64,000 nucleotides of DNA, from positions 38,641,715 to 38,705,714 of the forward strand of contig OU452200.1 in assembly GCA_911728435.2 (NCBI GenBank), in the 5' to 3' direction. Of the stretch, positions 56,675 through 64,000 are shown piece after piece. The translations under genes were made by a program, and so were the position numbers. The stretch is from Apoderus coryli (lineage: Eukaryota; Arthropoda; Insecta; Coleoptera; Attelabidae). Position 1 is the stretch's first letter, and the number at the start of each line of letters is the position of its first letter. Under the pieces are notes generated by a model. It had not been told where the DNA came from, did no database searches, and saw nothing but the letters and a program-made list of their open reading frames with translations.

Positions 56675-57539
56675 CATTTGCATTTTATTTTTACCGATTA
56701 ACAGTTACGTCGCATCAACAGAAAAAACTACAATGCAAACACTCAGCAAATGACTTAATAGGTTGCTTTACTTTACAAACGAGAATCAATTTGAACAGAA
56801 AATTAACTTAGAATGCTATGGAAACAATTTAGCTGTAAATAAAGAAAGACAAGTCAAATCTTGATAATACGAATACGCTATCTTACGGTTTTTCAGAAAT
56901 AGGTTAAAAAAAAACTATTTAAATAGGCACCAGAGCTAAAAATAAACGCCGCTTGAAAATAGGTAACTAATGTTTCTTATCTAAGTGTAAAAACATAAAT
57001 ACTAACCGTTTTAAACATGTTCAAAGCAGCAATATCCCATAAAAACACTTAAGAACTTGTTCAAAATATATCCAAAAACACACACCAAACAAGGCTTTGT
57101 TGTTTTATGTTTTACAGCAATAATTATTCAAGTTATCCATGTTAAAAATGTAACAAACACAAACGACTTTTCAATTTAACAACACCACCTGTTAGTTTAA
57201 TTAAGTTATTACACGATGTCTAATAAACACCAAAGGTAATAACGACGATCCCAACCGGTACACAAACTTCTACTAGTACTACGTAGTCACCACTTAAGTT
57301 ATATACTCAGAAAACACTTATTTTAAGTGAATTTTATTGATAAAAGCAATAACTTATTATAGGTATCACCAATAATACATAACGAACTGTTTCGTACTAT
57401 TAATTACCCACGATAATATAATCGTTTACCCGACGCATTACAAACTGAACTCGTTTAAATCGAAGTATGCTGTGATACCACTACTAGTAAAACACAACTA
57501 CTACCGCCACACCGCACTCTCATCCACAGCTTACTTGGT
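56675..57539. other. AT-rich intron, no gene seen
   Basis: No conserved frame on either strand. Confidence 0.45.
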
Positions 57540-57690
57540 TCTTCTCTCTTCCAATATGTTGCCACAACAACATGCCTTTTCACAAACAACACACTGCGTA
57601 TACTAGTGGAGGTACACACATAACACAAAGCGCACGCTATGCCGATTGCCGAACAGCCGCCCGAATGCTAGAGTATTATATATAGAGGTA
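57540..57690 (-). promoter_or_regulatory. Candidate TATA promoter and non-coding first exon
   Basis: On the minus strand TATATATA (57684-57677) precedes a locally GC-richer stretch (ATTCGGGCGGCTGTTCGGCA). About 100 bases later GAGAGAAGAACCAA is followed by GTAAGC, a plausible donor at about 57541. It is transcribed in the same direction as gro, about 24 kb upstream of its exon. No start of the gro protein is found in it, so at most it is a 5' UTR exon or an unrelated transcript. A chance TATA in AT-rich DNA is the alternative. Confidence 0.3.
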
Positions 57691-58094
57691 TACTTTGTCA
57701 AACAAGCTGCAATCGCAATCGAGTTCTTCTTTTCGATCAGCGGTTTCCAAACATTTTTTTAAAACACGAATCACTTGTAAAAATAAGATTTTTTCGAATA
57801 CATTTTTTTTAAATATTTTAAAACTGAATATGACGCTCGTCTAAAAATACGAGGGTAGACAAAAGCTTGTAGAATATTAGATGCAGATCATTGTTCAGAC
57901 TAAATTCCATGTCCTACAGTGGATTCAGGGGCCGACATATGTGTCCTGTTGAATCTTTAGCCAATATATTATTTTATTTAAAACAATAATTGTATTAACG
58001 TAACCTTCGGCTTAATTATCTTTTAAAGTCAAAATCTATTTTGTATTGTGGAAGTTCCTGTAAAAACACGCAAAATCTATTAGTTCTAAAATAT
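57691..58094. other. Spacer before LINE
   Basis: AT-rich; nothing recognised. Confidence 0.4.
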
Positions 58095-59340
58095 CTGCTG
58101 CTGCCATTACCAGCCTCTTATTGGGTAATAAGTCTTTTGTTGTTCCTTCCAACTCGGGGGTTCCACAGGGCTCCAATCTCGGTCCTTTGTTGTTCAATAT
58201 TTTCATTAATGACGTAATTGAGTCTTTTACGTGTGGTAGGCTTGCTTATGCTGACGATCTTAAGATCTTCCAGCCCATTAATTCCTTGAATGACGGCGAT
58301 CGTCTGCAGAGTACCCTCTGTGTACTTGGTGCACGGACAATCGTTTATAGCTTAATGTGTCTAAATGCAAGATCGTTAGCTATTCCAGACTAAGGAACGC
58401 ATTGAATTTTGATTAATAATTGAACAATAAGTGCTTCGAAAGGCTCAGCGAGATTAAAGATTTGGGTGTTGTCTTCGACAGTGAATTTACATACCATAAG
58501 TGTAGTATTGAGCGCAAATAGAATGTTGGGTTTCATTATTAGGAATTGTCGGCAATTCAACGATGTTTTCACGGTTGAGCTTTTGTTAGATCTAAACTGG
58601 AATTTGCCGCGATTATATGGAACCCAATATACAATACTCATATTAGATCCTTAGAGTCTGTTCAGCGCCGTTTCCTTAAATACCTAGCCTATAAAGCCGT
58701 CAATGTTTATCCTCCACGAAGAGTACGAAGAGTAGATCATACGTCTTTGCTCCTGCGTTTTAATGAACCTTCTCTCTTGACCAGAAGAAACATTCACGTA
58801 GTAAAGTTTTTATACAAATTATTGCACTGCGCCGTTGATTGCCCATATATATTGGGATGTATTAGATTCCACGTTCCGCGATTGGGTGCTCGACATCTCG
58901 TGCCGTTCACTGTGGGCCCAGCCAGGACTAATATTTTGTTACAAAGTCCTATTTACTTTATGTGTGACATTTTCAATCGGTGTTGTCGTGATTTTGATAT
59001 TCATGGCTCAACTTTGTCAGCTATTACTGATAGTTTATTTAATGGATAGTAATTATTATTTAATATTGAACTGATATTGATTGCATTTATTTTTGTAGTG
59101 TTTAATGTCAATAGTGTTTATTTATTTTAAGAATTTAAAGTACCTATACTTGGACAGAGTGAGTTAATTTTTTTTTTCCGAAATATTTAATCAGTTTTTT
59201 TTTATTATTTTGTTTTGTAACGTATTTATTTGGTTGTTTTTTTTTTTTGTTTTTTCCTCTTATGTATCTCATTTCAATTAATTCGAAAATGTATTTATTG
59301 ATTTTCCTGTAAGTGGGTTTAACCTGTTGGGAATCAATGC
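58095..59340 (+). pseudogene. jockey/CR1-like LINE, C-terminal half and 3' end with (TTA)n
   Basis: Starts near AAAITSLLLGNKSFVVPSNS, then SGVPQGSNLGPLLFNIFIND (motif B), RLAYADDLKIFQPINSLNDG (motif C), then shifts. The continuation has LSEIKDLGVVFDSEF, VRSKLEFAAIIWNPIYNTHI, SLESVQRRFLKYLAYKAVN and finally GPARTNILLQSPIYFMCDIF with a stop at 59047. A T-rich 3' UTR follows, and the unit ends ...GGGAATCAATGC joined to TTATTATTATT. The adjacent Dong element begins in that same repeat. Related to the LINEs at 10.6 and 40.1 kb. Several shifts make it dead. Confidence 0.85.
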
Positions 59341-62300
59341 TTATTATTATTATTATTATTTTTTTTTTTTTTTTTTACATCCTTCTACTTTCTTCCAGAT
59401 AGGAGAAATTCTGCAGTGGGGTTTGATAACCAATCACTACAGATTTGTTTTAACACGGTAAGTACTTCTAGGATTTCATTAAGTATGCTTCAGATATTAT
59501 AAATAAGTATATACTTTTTCTTTAAATAGGGGAGGGAATCAAGGTACGTATTTAAAACTTATATTTATTTATCATTCATTTACTTTTTTCCCTTTTTTTT
59601 TTTTCAGATGTCCAACTTTTTATCCGCTGCCTTTATACTCTATTCAGGCAGGTTTAGGGTTTTTCTCATGATTCTACATGACTCAAGGATCACCGATCTT
59701 TGCATCAATGTTATGTTTCGTTGATCAATGTCTATTTGTTTCAGAAAGCGTGACAGGTTTTTCCCAATCAGTCCCGTCACTGATATTATAATAGGAACAG
59801 TAAGTACCTTGTCCAGTTTATAAATATTCTTAAATTCCGTACAAAGGTCTTGATACTTATTTATTTTTTCTTTCTCTTTATTTAGGAGGTTGTGGTCAGC
59901 CGGGTGAGAAATATCGACGAAGTAAGCAGTCTTATTTTTCCGGTCTACCAGGGTTATGTCAGGACGATTACTTGCGATAGGTCTATCTGTGATTATTGGG
60001 AAATCCCAATAAAGTTTATAATTATCATTTTGTAAAAACGGGAATGGGTTGTATAGAAAATATTTTTCTCTTTTCTCTATAAGTTTGCATTGTACGGCTA
60101 TTTCCTGATGAATTATTCCTGCTGTTAAATTATGCCTTTTTGTATATTCTGTGGGCGCTAAGCTGCTGCACGCTGAGAGGATATGTTCCGTTGTTTCTGA
60201 TTTGGCGAAACACATTCTACACTTATCATTTTCAATTGGAATTTTCTGTATGTATTTTTGGTAGTTTCTGGTGGGCGTTACTCCGTCCTGTATTGATACC
60301 AGAAAACCTTCGGTTTCCGCGAACAATAGTCCATGTTTTAGCCACATGGTTGACAACTCTGAATCTGCCCGAGATAGGGCATACGGATATTTTCCATGCA
60401 ACGATTTTTCTAGCCATTGTTCTCTTATGTCGTCATTAGTAAGTGTTTCGCGCATGGTGTTATTGCTGAGCTGTAGAGGTGAATAATAATCCAGTCGCTT
60501 GACTTGACGGTGTAATGGCGATAGGAGAGATTTTCTGTTAAAGTAGGTTTTTAGTAGATTAATTTGTCTATCGCATAGTCGGTGTAGGTCTAGTAGTCCT
60601 CTTCCGCCCACATTTCTTGGTAAGTATAAACGTTCAGTACATGCATGGGGATGGTGGCACCTATATTCTGTTAGCAAAACTCTAATTTTTCTATTCATTG
60701 CTTCAATGCTTGTCTTAGACCACCTGATTATTCCGAAGGAATAAGATAACACTGGCAATGCATACGTATTTATGGCTTTGATTTTGTTTTTACCAGTTAG
60801 TTCTGATCTTAGGATTTTTCTTATTCTATCAACCATTTTTTGTTCCGTGTTTTCTATTATATTTTTTTGATCTAAAACCAATTTTTGGTTATAGCCGAGG
60901 TATTTGTAGTAATCATTGTTTAGGTATCTGAATGTTTCGCTATTTTCTAAATTTTCGTAAGTTTGTAACTTTCCCTTTTGAGCTACTAATTTTGCACATT
61001 TATCAAAACCCAACTTCATTTTGATGTCAAGAGTGAACTTTTGTGTCGTCTCAATAAGTCTGTCTAATTGTTTCTCTGTTGATGCATAGAGTTTGATGTC
61101 ATCTACATAAAATAAATGATTTATTGTATAATCACTATCCTCATACCTCAGTGTATATCCTATTCTAGTGTCTTTTAACATATTTGAGAGTGGGTTCAGA
61201 CACAACACAAACCAAAAAGGGCTTAGGGAATCTCCCTGAAATATGCCACTCTGGATCGGTATTTCATCCGTTACTATATTTGTTTTTTCCGTTTTAACTA
61301 CGAGTTTCGTTCTCCAGGTTTTCATTGCTGTGGCTAAAAAATTTATTATATTTGGGCTGATTTTGTAAAGTTTTAGTACATCTATTAACCAAGAATGTGG
61401 AACACTATCAAAGGCTTTCTGATAATCGATCCATGCAACTGCCATATTTTTGTTTCTCTTTTTAGCATCTTGTGTAACTATAGAATCGATCACCAATTGT
61501 TCCTTGCTTCCTAATGTACCATGCCGACAACCCTTTTGCTCTTCAGTTAAGATTCCAGAGTTTTCAATGTGCTTGATTATTTTTTGGCTTAGAATTGAGG
61601 TGATTATTTTATACAAAGTGGGTAGACACGTTATGGGTCGATAGTTTTTTGGGTTAGTTGTATCTCCTTTTTTAGGTATCATTGAGGTAATTCCTTTCGT
61701 TAAAAATTTAGGATGATATGTGTTGTTTGTTAGTAGTTCATTAATTTGTTTTGTAAGCAACTTTGTGATATTTATATTTTTCCACCAATAGTTATGAACA
61801 TGATCCACCCCCGGTGCTTTCCAGTTGTGTGATCTATTTAAAGCGTTCTTAACTTCAGTCTCAGTTATTGGACTAATCTCCATGTCTATTAATGTGTCGT
61901 ATTTCTTTTTTTCCGTTTTAAGCCATGATGCCTTTTGATTGTATTGTTGTTTGGATGCCCATACGTTTTTCCAAAATGTTTGTAGTTGTTCCTTGTCTGG
62001 TCCCTGTTCAATTGGTGGTTCATTATTAAGTTTTTTGTAGAACTCTTTCTCGTTATTCTTAAACAGTTTGTTGTCATTTTTACGTTTGTAACTTTTATTG
62101 TATCGTCTCAGCCGGTTTCCCAGTGCTGCTATTTGTTGTTTTATTTTTTCTTTAAATGTTTCCTTCTCTTGGTAATTTGAATGCTGAATATTGTTTTTCC
62201 TAAAATAGTAATGTATATCGTTAGATAATTTGGTGCTCATGTTACCTCTCTCCCAATCTCGTATCTTTGTTAGCCAACTTCTTAACGTTTTTATTTTTTG

Positions 62301-63062
62301 TTCTATACGTTCTCTCCATTTGGGTTCCTTCTTGGCCTTTTGCTTTTTTCCCAATTTAACTCCCATAGATTCAATAACTGTTTTTGCAGCGGTGTAGACA
62401 AGTGTCTGTGTTTCCTCCAGATTGCTAGTTGGCATATATTTAAGGATTTCTTGGTTTACTATAGATATTAGCTGTTTTGTTTTTTTTGTTGGTTTTATTT
62501 TTGGTAAGCTAAGCCGTTTTTCTGGATCAGAGTTCTTAAAAACCGCGATGTTCTCCTGGAATCTCACTACAACATCATTTACATTCTCACCCGCATCCAG
62601 ATCCACATTCAGTGCAAGGTTACTTTGTATGTTTATTGTTTGCGTATTGCTCTCATTTGTTTGTTCATAAATTATTGTGTTATCAGTTTCTATACCTTGA
62701 TCCGTCTCAGACATATTCTGTTTCAATTCTTCTATATCAACAGCAGTAAGCAAATTATGAGTTTTTATTGCATATAGTTGATTTGCTAGTTGGTTTTCGT
62801 TTAAAATTAAATCCGGTCTTATTTTTCTCCATTCTAATAGCATATTTTTTCTAAATCCTCGTTTTTGTGTTTCAAATTGGGTCCCCAGAAAGTACGCTCT
62901 GAAAACGTCCAGATTATCATTTCTGGACCATGTTCTTCTAGCGCCGCGATCAGCCTCGTGAGGGACTTCAACATTTTGTCGGGTCATTCTCTTATTGTTT
63001 TGAGACAGATTCCATTCCTGGGATTCCAATTGTTCTTTGGAGATTATTATTATTATTATTAT

Positions 63063-63066
<4 letters not shown>
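59341..63066 (-). mobile_element. R4/Dong-type non-LTR retrotransposon, apparently full length
   Basis: On the minus strand the unit starts after (AAT)7 at 63064-63044 and ends with an A-run joined to AATAATAATAATAATAAT at 59362-59341. The single ORF fills most of the length; the 3' UTR is about 260 bp. Insertion into TAA repeats is the known preference of Dong elements, and both flanks here are TAA repeats. Confidence 0.9.
59640..62987 (-). CDS. R4/Dong reverse transcriptase with restriction-like endonuclease, uninterrupted
   Basis: The ORF is open from upstream of 63029 to a stop at 59640. The first in-frame ATG is at 62987 (1115 codons); the codon at 63029 is TTG, so translation may also begin from the processed 5' end. 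Domains (numbered from 63029): Myb-like RRTWSRNDNLDVFRAYF at about 31-47; RT with NYRPITCLPTLYK (about 460), DYQKAFDSVPHSW (about 537) and FYVDDIKLYAS (about 641); CRMC...H...C zinc finger at 937-954; endonuclease block RPDITLVD ... YFVDIS at about 1022-1040. This order defines the single-ORF R2/R4 type lineage, whose protein cuts the target and reverse-transcribes in place. No lesion is visible, so the copy may be functional. F(Y)VDD instead of F(A)DD is normal here. Confidence 0.92.
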   Translation of the reverse strand: MTRQNVEVPHEADRGARRTWSRNDNLDVFRAYFLGTQFETQKRGFRKNMLLEWRKIRPDLILNENQLANQLYAIKTHNLLTAVDIEELKQNMSETDQGIETDNTIIYEQTNESNTQTINIQSNLALNVDLDAGENVNDVVVRFQENIAVFKNSDPEKRLSLPKIKPTKKTKQLISIVNQEILKYMPTSNLEETQTLVYTAAKTVIESMGVKLGKKQKAKKEPKWRERIEQKIKTLRSWLTKIRDWERGNMSTKLSNDIHYYFRKNNIQHSNYQEKETFKEKIKQQIAALGNRLRRYNKSYKRKNDNKLFKNNEKEFYKKLNNEPPIEQGPDKEQLQTFWKNVWASKQQYNQKASWLKTEKKKYDTLIDMEISPITETEVKNALNRSHNWKAPGVDHVHNYWWKNINITKLLTKQINELLTNNTYHPKFLTKGITSMIPKKGDTTNPKNYRPITCLPTLYKIITSILSQKIIKHIENSGILTEEQKGCRHGTLGSKEQLVIDSIVTQDAKKRNKNMAVAWIDYQKAFDSVPHSWLIDVLKLYKISPNIINFLATAMKTWRTKLVVKTEKTNIVTDEIPIQSGIFQGDSLSPFWFVLCLNPLSNMLKDTRIGYTLRYEDSDYTINHLFYVDDIKLYASTEKQLDRLIETTQKFTLDIKMKLGFDKCAKLVAQKGKLQTYENLENSETFRYLNNDYYKYLGYNQKLVLDQKNIIENTEQKMVDRIRKILRSELTGKNKIKAINTYALPVLSYSFGIIRWSKTSIEAMNRKIRVLLTEYRCHHPHACTERLYLPRNVGGRGLLDLHRLCDRQINLLKTYFNRKSLLSPLHRQVKRLDYYSPLQLSNNTMRETLTNDDIREQWLEKSLHGKYPYALSRADSELSTMWLKHGLLFAETEGFLVSIQDGVTPTRNYQKYIQKIPIENDKCRMCFAKSETTEHILSACSSLAPTEYTKRHNLTAGIIHQEIAVQCKLIEKREKYFLYNPFPFLQNDNYKLYWDFPIITDRPIASNRPDITLVDRKNKTAYFVDISHPADHNLLNKEKEKINKYQDLCTEFKNIYKLDKVLTVPIIISVTGLIGKNLSRFLKQIDIDQRNITLMQRSVILESCRIMRKTLNLPE

Positions 63067-63102
<36 letters not shown>

Positions 63103-63105
63103 CAC
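63044..63105. repeat. (ATT)n followed by a long T tract between two R4-type elements
   Basis: ATTATTATTATTATTATTATT at 63044-63064 continues into about 38 T residues to 63102. On the minus strand it reads A-tail of the upstream element, then (AAT)n, then the start of the full-length Dong. Confidence 0.9.
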
Positions 63106-63145
63106 CATAAGGGTATATTTTGCTTTAGAATCGGAAAACAAGGTT

Positions 63146-64000
63146 TCAAGATTCATGAGCATTGCCAACAGCCAAGAAAGATCTCACAATGTTGAGAGAT
63201 TGCAGTATCGCAGCTTTCTGCATCTCCTCAATTACGGTAATAGGGATTTGAATCATTTTTAGGTTCTTTTCCAAATTTTTCGGTATTACTCCTATCGACG
63301 ATAGTATTATAGGTATTATGTACACTTCCCTCATATTCCAGATGCGCTTTATTTCATGTTGAAGCGCTTGATATTTGTTTAATTTTTCCGTATGTTTTTG
63401 TTGCAGATTGTGTGTTCCTGGTATAGAAACATCAATTAGATATGTTGTGTGTTTTTTCTTGTCTATTAATGTAATATCAGGACGGTTGTGTTCTATTGTA
63501 TGATCGGTGTAAATTGTTTTGTCCCAATATATTTTAAATTGATCGTTTTCCTCAACTTCGTTTGGCACATATTTGTAGTAGGGGACAATTTCGGTTTTCA
63601 TTTTTCTGTCTATCAGTATTTTCTGATGGATTATATGTGCTACTTGATTGTGTCGAGTCAAGTACTTCGTATTTGCTAGTGTGTTACAGGATCCCAAAAT
63701 ATGATCTATAGTTTCGGAAACAGCTCCGCACTTGCGGCATTTATCAGAACTCAGGTCTTCTCCCAGTATGTATTTGGCGTAATTTCGTGTTTTTATAACT
63801 TGGTCCTGCGTGGCCATTAAGAATCCTTCAGTTTCAGGATGGAGGTAACCTTTTGTAGCCCACATAAAAGAGAGGGATTTGTCAACGTAATTGTTTTGAA
63901 CGGAGTTGTAAAATCTTCCATGGAGTTGCTTTCCTGACCACATCCTAATTTTATCCTCGTTGGTAGTAATGTGTGTTTTTGGGTTATATTCTCGGGATTT
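63146..64000 (-). CDS. Second R4/Dong-type element, C-terminal zinc finger and endonuclease, open to window edge
   Basis: The frame is open from base 64000 (it continues upstream of the ATG at 63943) to a stop at 63146, 284 codons. It has the expected CRKCGAVSETIDHILGSC zinc-finger block and the endonuclease block NRPDITLIDKKKHTTYLIDV, plus the conserved tail region IIPIILSSIGVIPKNL. It is clearly diverged from the neighbouring Dong protein, so it is a different family, not a tandem duplicate. Its 3' UTR is only about 40 bp before the A-tail. The RT lies beyond the window. No lesion is seen in the visible part. Confidence 0.88.
   Translation of the reverse strand, partial: KSREYNPKTHITTNEDKIRMWSGKQLHGRFYNSVQNNYVDKSLSFMWATKGYLHPETEGFLMATQDQVIKTRNYAKYILGEDLSSDKCRKCGAVSETIDHILGSCNTLANTKYLTRHNQVAHIIHQKILIDRKMKTEIVPYYKYVPNEVEENDQFKIYWDKTIYTDHTIEHNRPDITLIDKKKHTTYLIDVSIPGTHNLQQKHTEKLNKYQALQHEIKRIWNMREVYIIPIILSSIGVIPKNLEKNLKMIQIPITVIEEMQKAAILQSLNIVRSFLAVGNAHES

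Noticed and set aside
59640..63029. Start of the Dong protein at 63029
   Set aside because: That codon is TTG; the first in-frame ATG is at 62987, which was used for the feature.
62865..63110. Plus frame ending in a poly-phenylalanine run
   Set aside because: Antisense to the Dong ORF start and a T tract; not a gene.
1..64000. CRISPR arrays, bacterial operons, rRNA genes
   Set aside because: None seen; spliced exons, LINE tails and insect-type TEs show a eukaryotic genome.

Overview
This is an AT-rich insect genomic window. It lies inside an intron-rich host gene that has been heavily colonised by transposable elements. The anchor is two short exons on the minus strand, 33898-33801 and 23130-23067. 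They have clean AG/GT borders and compatible phases, and together encode the start of the Q domain of Groucho/TLE (KFTIADTLERIKEEFNF, then [21 protein letters not shown] minus its last residues). The intron between them is about 10.7 kb. The neighbouring introns run at least from base 1 to the first exon and from the second exon towards base 64000. Other gro exons were not found. I cannot name the species: the TE mix (Penelope-like, R4/Dong, jockey/CR1-like and RNase H LINEs, copia, mariner, hAT, Harbinger, Crypton-like) fits many insects.

Layout. 1-2 kb: Penelope-like reverse transcriptase (minus, open to the window edge) joined head-to-head to a 337-bp direct repeat that carries a complete type I hammerhead ribozyme. 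2.9-4.8 kb: Harbinger and mariner relics and two palindromic MITEs. 5.6-6.5 and 13.4-14.5 kb: two Crypton-like tyrosine-recombinase pseudogenes. 7.6-10.4 kb: dispersed repeats, a hammerhead-core palindrome with a 13-bp target-site duplication (TSD), a hAT relic and a 60-bp mariner MITE. 10.6-12.5 kb: LINE. 15.2-16.4 kb: RNase H LINE fragment, then a tRNA-like relic. 16.9-17.3 kb: a GC-rich island. 17.4-18.8 kb: satellite with a repeat of about 400 bp. 20.2-21.3 kb: a LINE 3' end split by a second hammerhead palindrome with a 14-bp TSD. 23.1 kb: gro exon. 24.4-26.3 kb: hAT zinc-finger relic, then a copia gag relic interrupted by an RNase H LINE with a 12-bp TSD. 28.8 kb: mariner relic. 30.8-32.6 kb: non-coding TIR element. 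33.8 kb: gro exon. 34.3-44.3 kb: LINE fragments, a solo hammerhead core, and an inverted hammerhead pair flanking a LINE. 45-49 kb: hAT and mariner deletion derivatives. 50-55 kb: two closely related LINE copies in inverted orientation sharing the same in-frame TAG. 56.1 kb: TIR element. 57.7 kb: TATA-type promoter candidate. 58.1-64 kb: LINE 3' end, then a full-length R4/Dong element with an uninterrupted ORF, then the 3' part of a second R4-type element, separated by (TAA)n tracts.

The most unusual signal is the repeated occurrence of hammerhead-ribozyme cores. They sit in a Penelope-type repeat and in small palindromic insertions with 13-14-bp TSDs, which suggests a family of small, mobile, ribozyme-bearing non-autonomous retroelements inside a developmental co-repressor gene. 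All calls are from reading the sequence; no database search was run.
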